A model generated the notes under the pieces. It made no database searches. It was not told where the DNA came from and worked only from the letters and a program-made list of their open reading frames with translations. 7,319 nucleotides of DNA from assembly GCA_946187095.1 (NCBI GenBank), contig CAMHPW010000046.1:1-7319 (forward strand), read 5' to 3'. Below, piece by piece: positions 6,116 to 7,319 of the stretch. Origin of the DNA: an uncultured Clostridia bacterium. GTDB taxonomy: Bacteria; Bacillota; Clostridia; Oscillospirales; Acutalibacteraceae. The number at the start of each line of letters is the position of its first letter. Position 1 is the stretch's first letter. A program made the translations under genes and the position numbers.

Positions 6116-7272
6116 GTACAGTATTGACCGTTTCACAGCTCAACAAATACGTCAAATCACTTCTGGAAAGTGACGGCAAACTGAAATATATCTATCTCAA
6201 AGGCGAAATTTCCAATCTTACTATCCACTATACAGGGCATATCTATTTTTCTCTGAAAGACGAAAATCAATGCACGATCAAAGCCGTCATGTTTGCGAAT
6301 AAAGCCAATTCTCTCAAATTCACTCCGCAAAGCGGCATGAAAGTCATCATGCGTGGAAGTGTCACTCTCTATGAGAAAACAGGCTCTTATCAGATCAATG
6401 CAGAGGAAATGTATCCCGACGGTGCAGGGGCTTTGAATTTAGCCTATGAACAGCTCAAAACCAAATTACAGAATGAAGGCTTGTTTGATATGCCGCATAA
6501 AAAGCCGCTGCCGAAATTCCCTGAAAAAATCGGTGTCATCACATCTCCCACAGGGGCGGCAGTACAGGATATTTTCCGTATCCTGAAGAGACGTTATCCC
6601 ATAGGTGAAATCATTCTGTGTCCCGTACTCGTGCAGGGTGAAAATGCTGCTGAAGATCTGACCAATGCCGTTAAAAAATTCAATCGTCTGAAATGTGCAG
6701 ACGTTATCATTATCGGCAGGGGCGGCGGTTCTATCGAGGATTTATGGGCATTCAATGACGAACAGCTTGCAAGGGCGATCTATGAATGTGAAATTCCCGT
6801 TGTATCGGCTGTCGGACATGAAACGGATTTCACGATATGCGATTTTGTGGCAGATGTCAGGGCTTCCACGCCGTCTGCGGCGGCGGAACTGGTATCTTCC
6901 GTTACAAATGAAAATATGCTTTCCGATATATACAATTTCATGAATGATATTTATTACTTCATGCAAAGACGCATACACAATGAATATCAGCGTTATGAAC
7001 GTGCCGCAAATGCAAGGGCTTTGAAAAATCCCGATGATATCATCAAAAACAGGAAAATATATTTTGATATGCTTGCAACGAAGCTGAAAAATGCCTATGC
7101 CAAAAAACTGGCACAGGAAAGCAGCCGTTTCACACAGCTTACGGCTAAACTTGATACATTAAGCCCTCTGAAAATACTTTCAAGAGGCTATTCCGTCACC
7201 AAAAAGGACGGGCATATCATCAACAGCGTTTCACAGGTAAATTCAAATGATCAAATACAAGTCGTAAATTAA
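6112..7272 (+). CDS. xseA: Exodeoxyribonuclease VII large subunit XseA
   Basis: XseA is the catalytic subunit of exonuclease VII, which with several XseB subunits degrades single-stranded DNA from both ends, yielding oligonucleotides. Seen: an N-terminal OB-fold DNA-binding domain (about 1-100, with [13 protein letters not shown] and [20 protein letters not shown]) and the catalytic domain with [14 protein letters not shown] (141-154), [17 protein letters not shown] (200-216) and [20 protein letters not shown] (232-251). D153, R203, H236 and D239 match the residues reported as essential in the E. coli enzyme. A helical, probably coiled-coil stretch (about 265-345) is short, and LSRGYSV (356-362) marks the C-terminal domain. 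At 386 residues it is shorter than the roughly 450 of E. coli and B. subtilis: a reduced helical arm and an abrupt end after [14 protein letters not shown] at 6101-6106 precedes the ATG. xseB is not in the window. Confidence 0.96.
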   Translation: MSTVLTVSQLNKYVKSLLESDGKLKYIYLKGEISNLTIHYTGHIYFSLKDENQCTIKAVMFANKANSLKFTPQSGMKVIMRGSVTLYEKTGSYQINAEEMYPDGAGALNLAYEQLKTKLQNEGLFDMPHKKPLPKFPEKIGVITSPTGAAVQDIFRILKRRYPIGEIILCPVLVQGENAAEDLTNAVKKFNRLKCADVIIIGRGGGSIEDLWAFNDEQLARAIYECEIPVVSAVGHETDFTICDFVADVRASTPSAAAELVSSVTNENMLSDIYNFMNDIYYFMQRRIHNEYQRYERAANARALKNPDDIIKNRKIYFDMLATKLKNAYAKKLAQESSRFTQLTAKLDTLSPLKILSRGYSVTKKDGHIINSVSQVNSNDQIQVVN

Positions 7273-7319
7273 GACCTATAGTCAGAGGCCAAACAAATAA
7301 ATACAACACAAAAATAAAA

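Noticed and set aside
1..7319. Search for CRISPR, defence genes, transposons, tRNA, rRNA or riboswitches
   Set aside because: No repeat arrays, terminal inverted repeats, transposase motifs, cloverleaf sequences or long structured leaders were seen. The largest gap between genes is about 110 bases.

Overview
The window reads as an ordinary chromosomal segment of a low-to-moderate GC Firmicute. It most resembles a Clostridia member of the Ruminococcaceae/Oscillospiraceae type. This is judged from the protein sequences, Gram-positive-style Shine-Dalgarno sites, consensus TATAAT promoters and the pairing of nusB with an M22/TsaD-like gene; no taxonomic search was possible. All eight genes lie on the + strand and are tightly packed. 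I see no rRNA, tRNA, CRISPR array, insertion sequence, phage gene or attachment site.

Layout. (1) Positions 57-2787 hold nusB (transcription antitermination), a divergent TsaD/Kae1-fold protein overlapping nusB by one base, and glmM (phosphoglucosamine mutase, which feeds UDP-GlcNAc and peptidoglycan synthesis). The close spacing suggests one operon whose promoter is largely or wholly outside the window. (2) Positions about 2860-3857 form a self-contained unit: an extended -10 promoter, a GT2-like glycosyltransferase-fold gene without a recognisable DxD motif, and a strong intrinsic terminator whose stem begins inside the coding sequence. (3) Positions 3882-7272 start with a near-consensus sigma-A promoter (17-bp spacer) and hold ruvC, ruvA, ruvB and xseA. 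The ruvC/ruvA and ruvB/xseA pairs overlap by 4 bases and ruvA/ruvB are 6 bases apart, so this is a DNA recombination and repair operon. RuvA and RuvB branch-migrate Holliday junctions, RuvC cuts them, and XseA is the large subunit of exonuclease VII. Its partner xseB is not in the window and may lie just downstream.

Most of the window is well-known housekeeping biology with intact catalytic motifs. The points worth a second look are modest: the TsaD-like paralogue, which keeps the metal ligands but loses other TsaD signatures; the GT2-like protein with an altered metal-binding motif; the apparently very short leader of the ruvC mRNA; a shared promoter/leader motif in front of two units; and an abrupt XseA C-terminus. 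I found no convincing previously undescribed multi-gene system.
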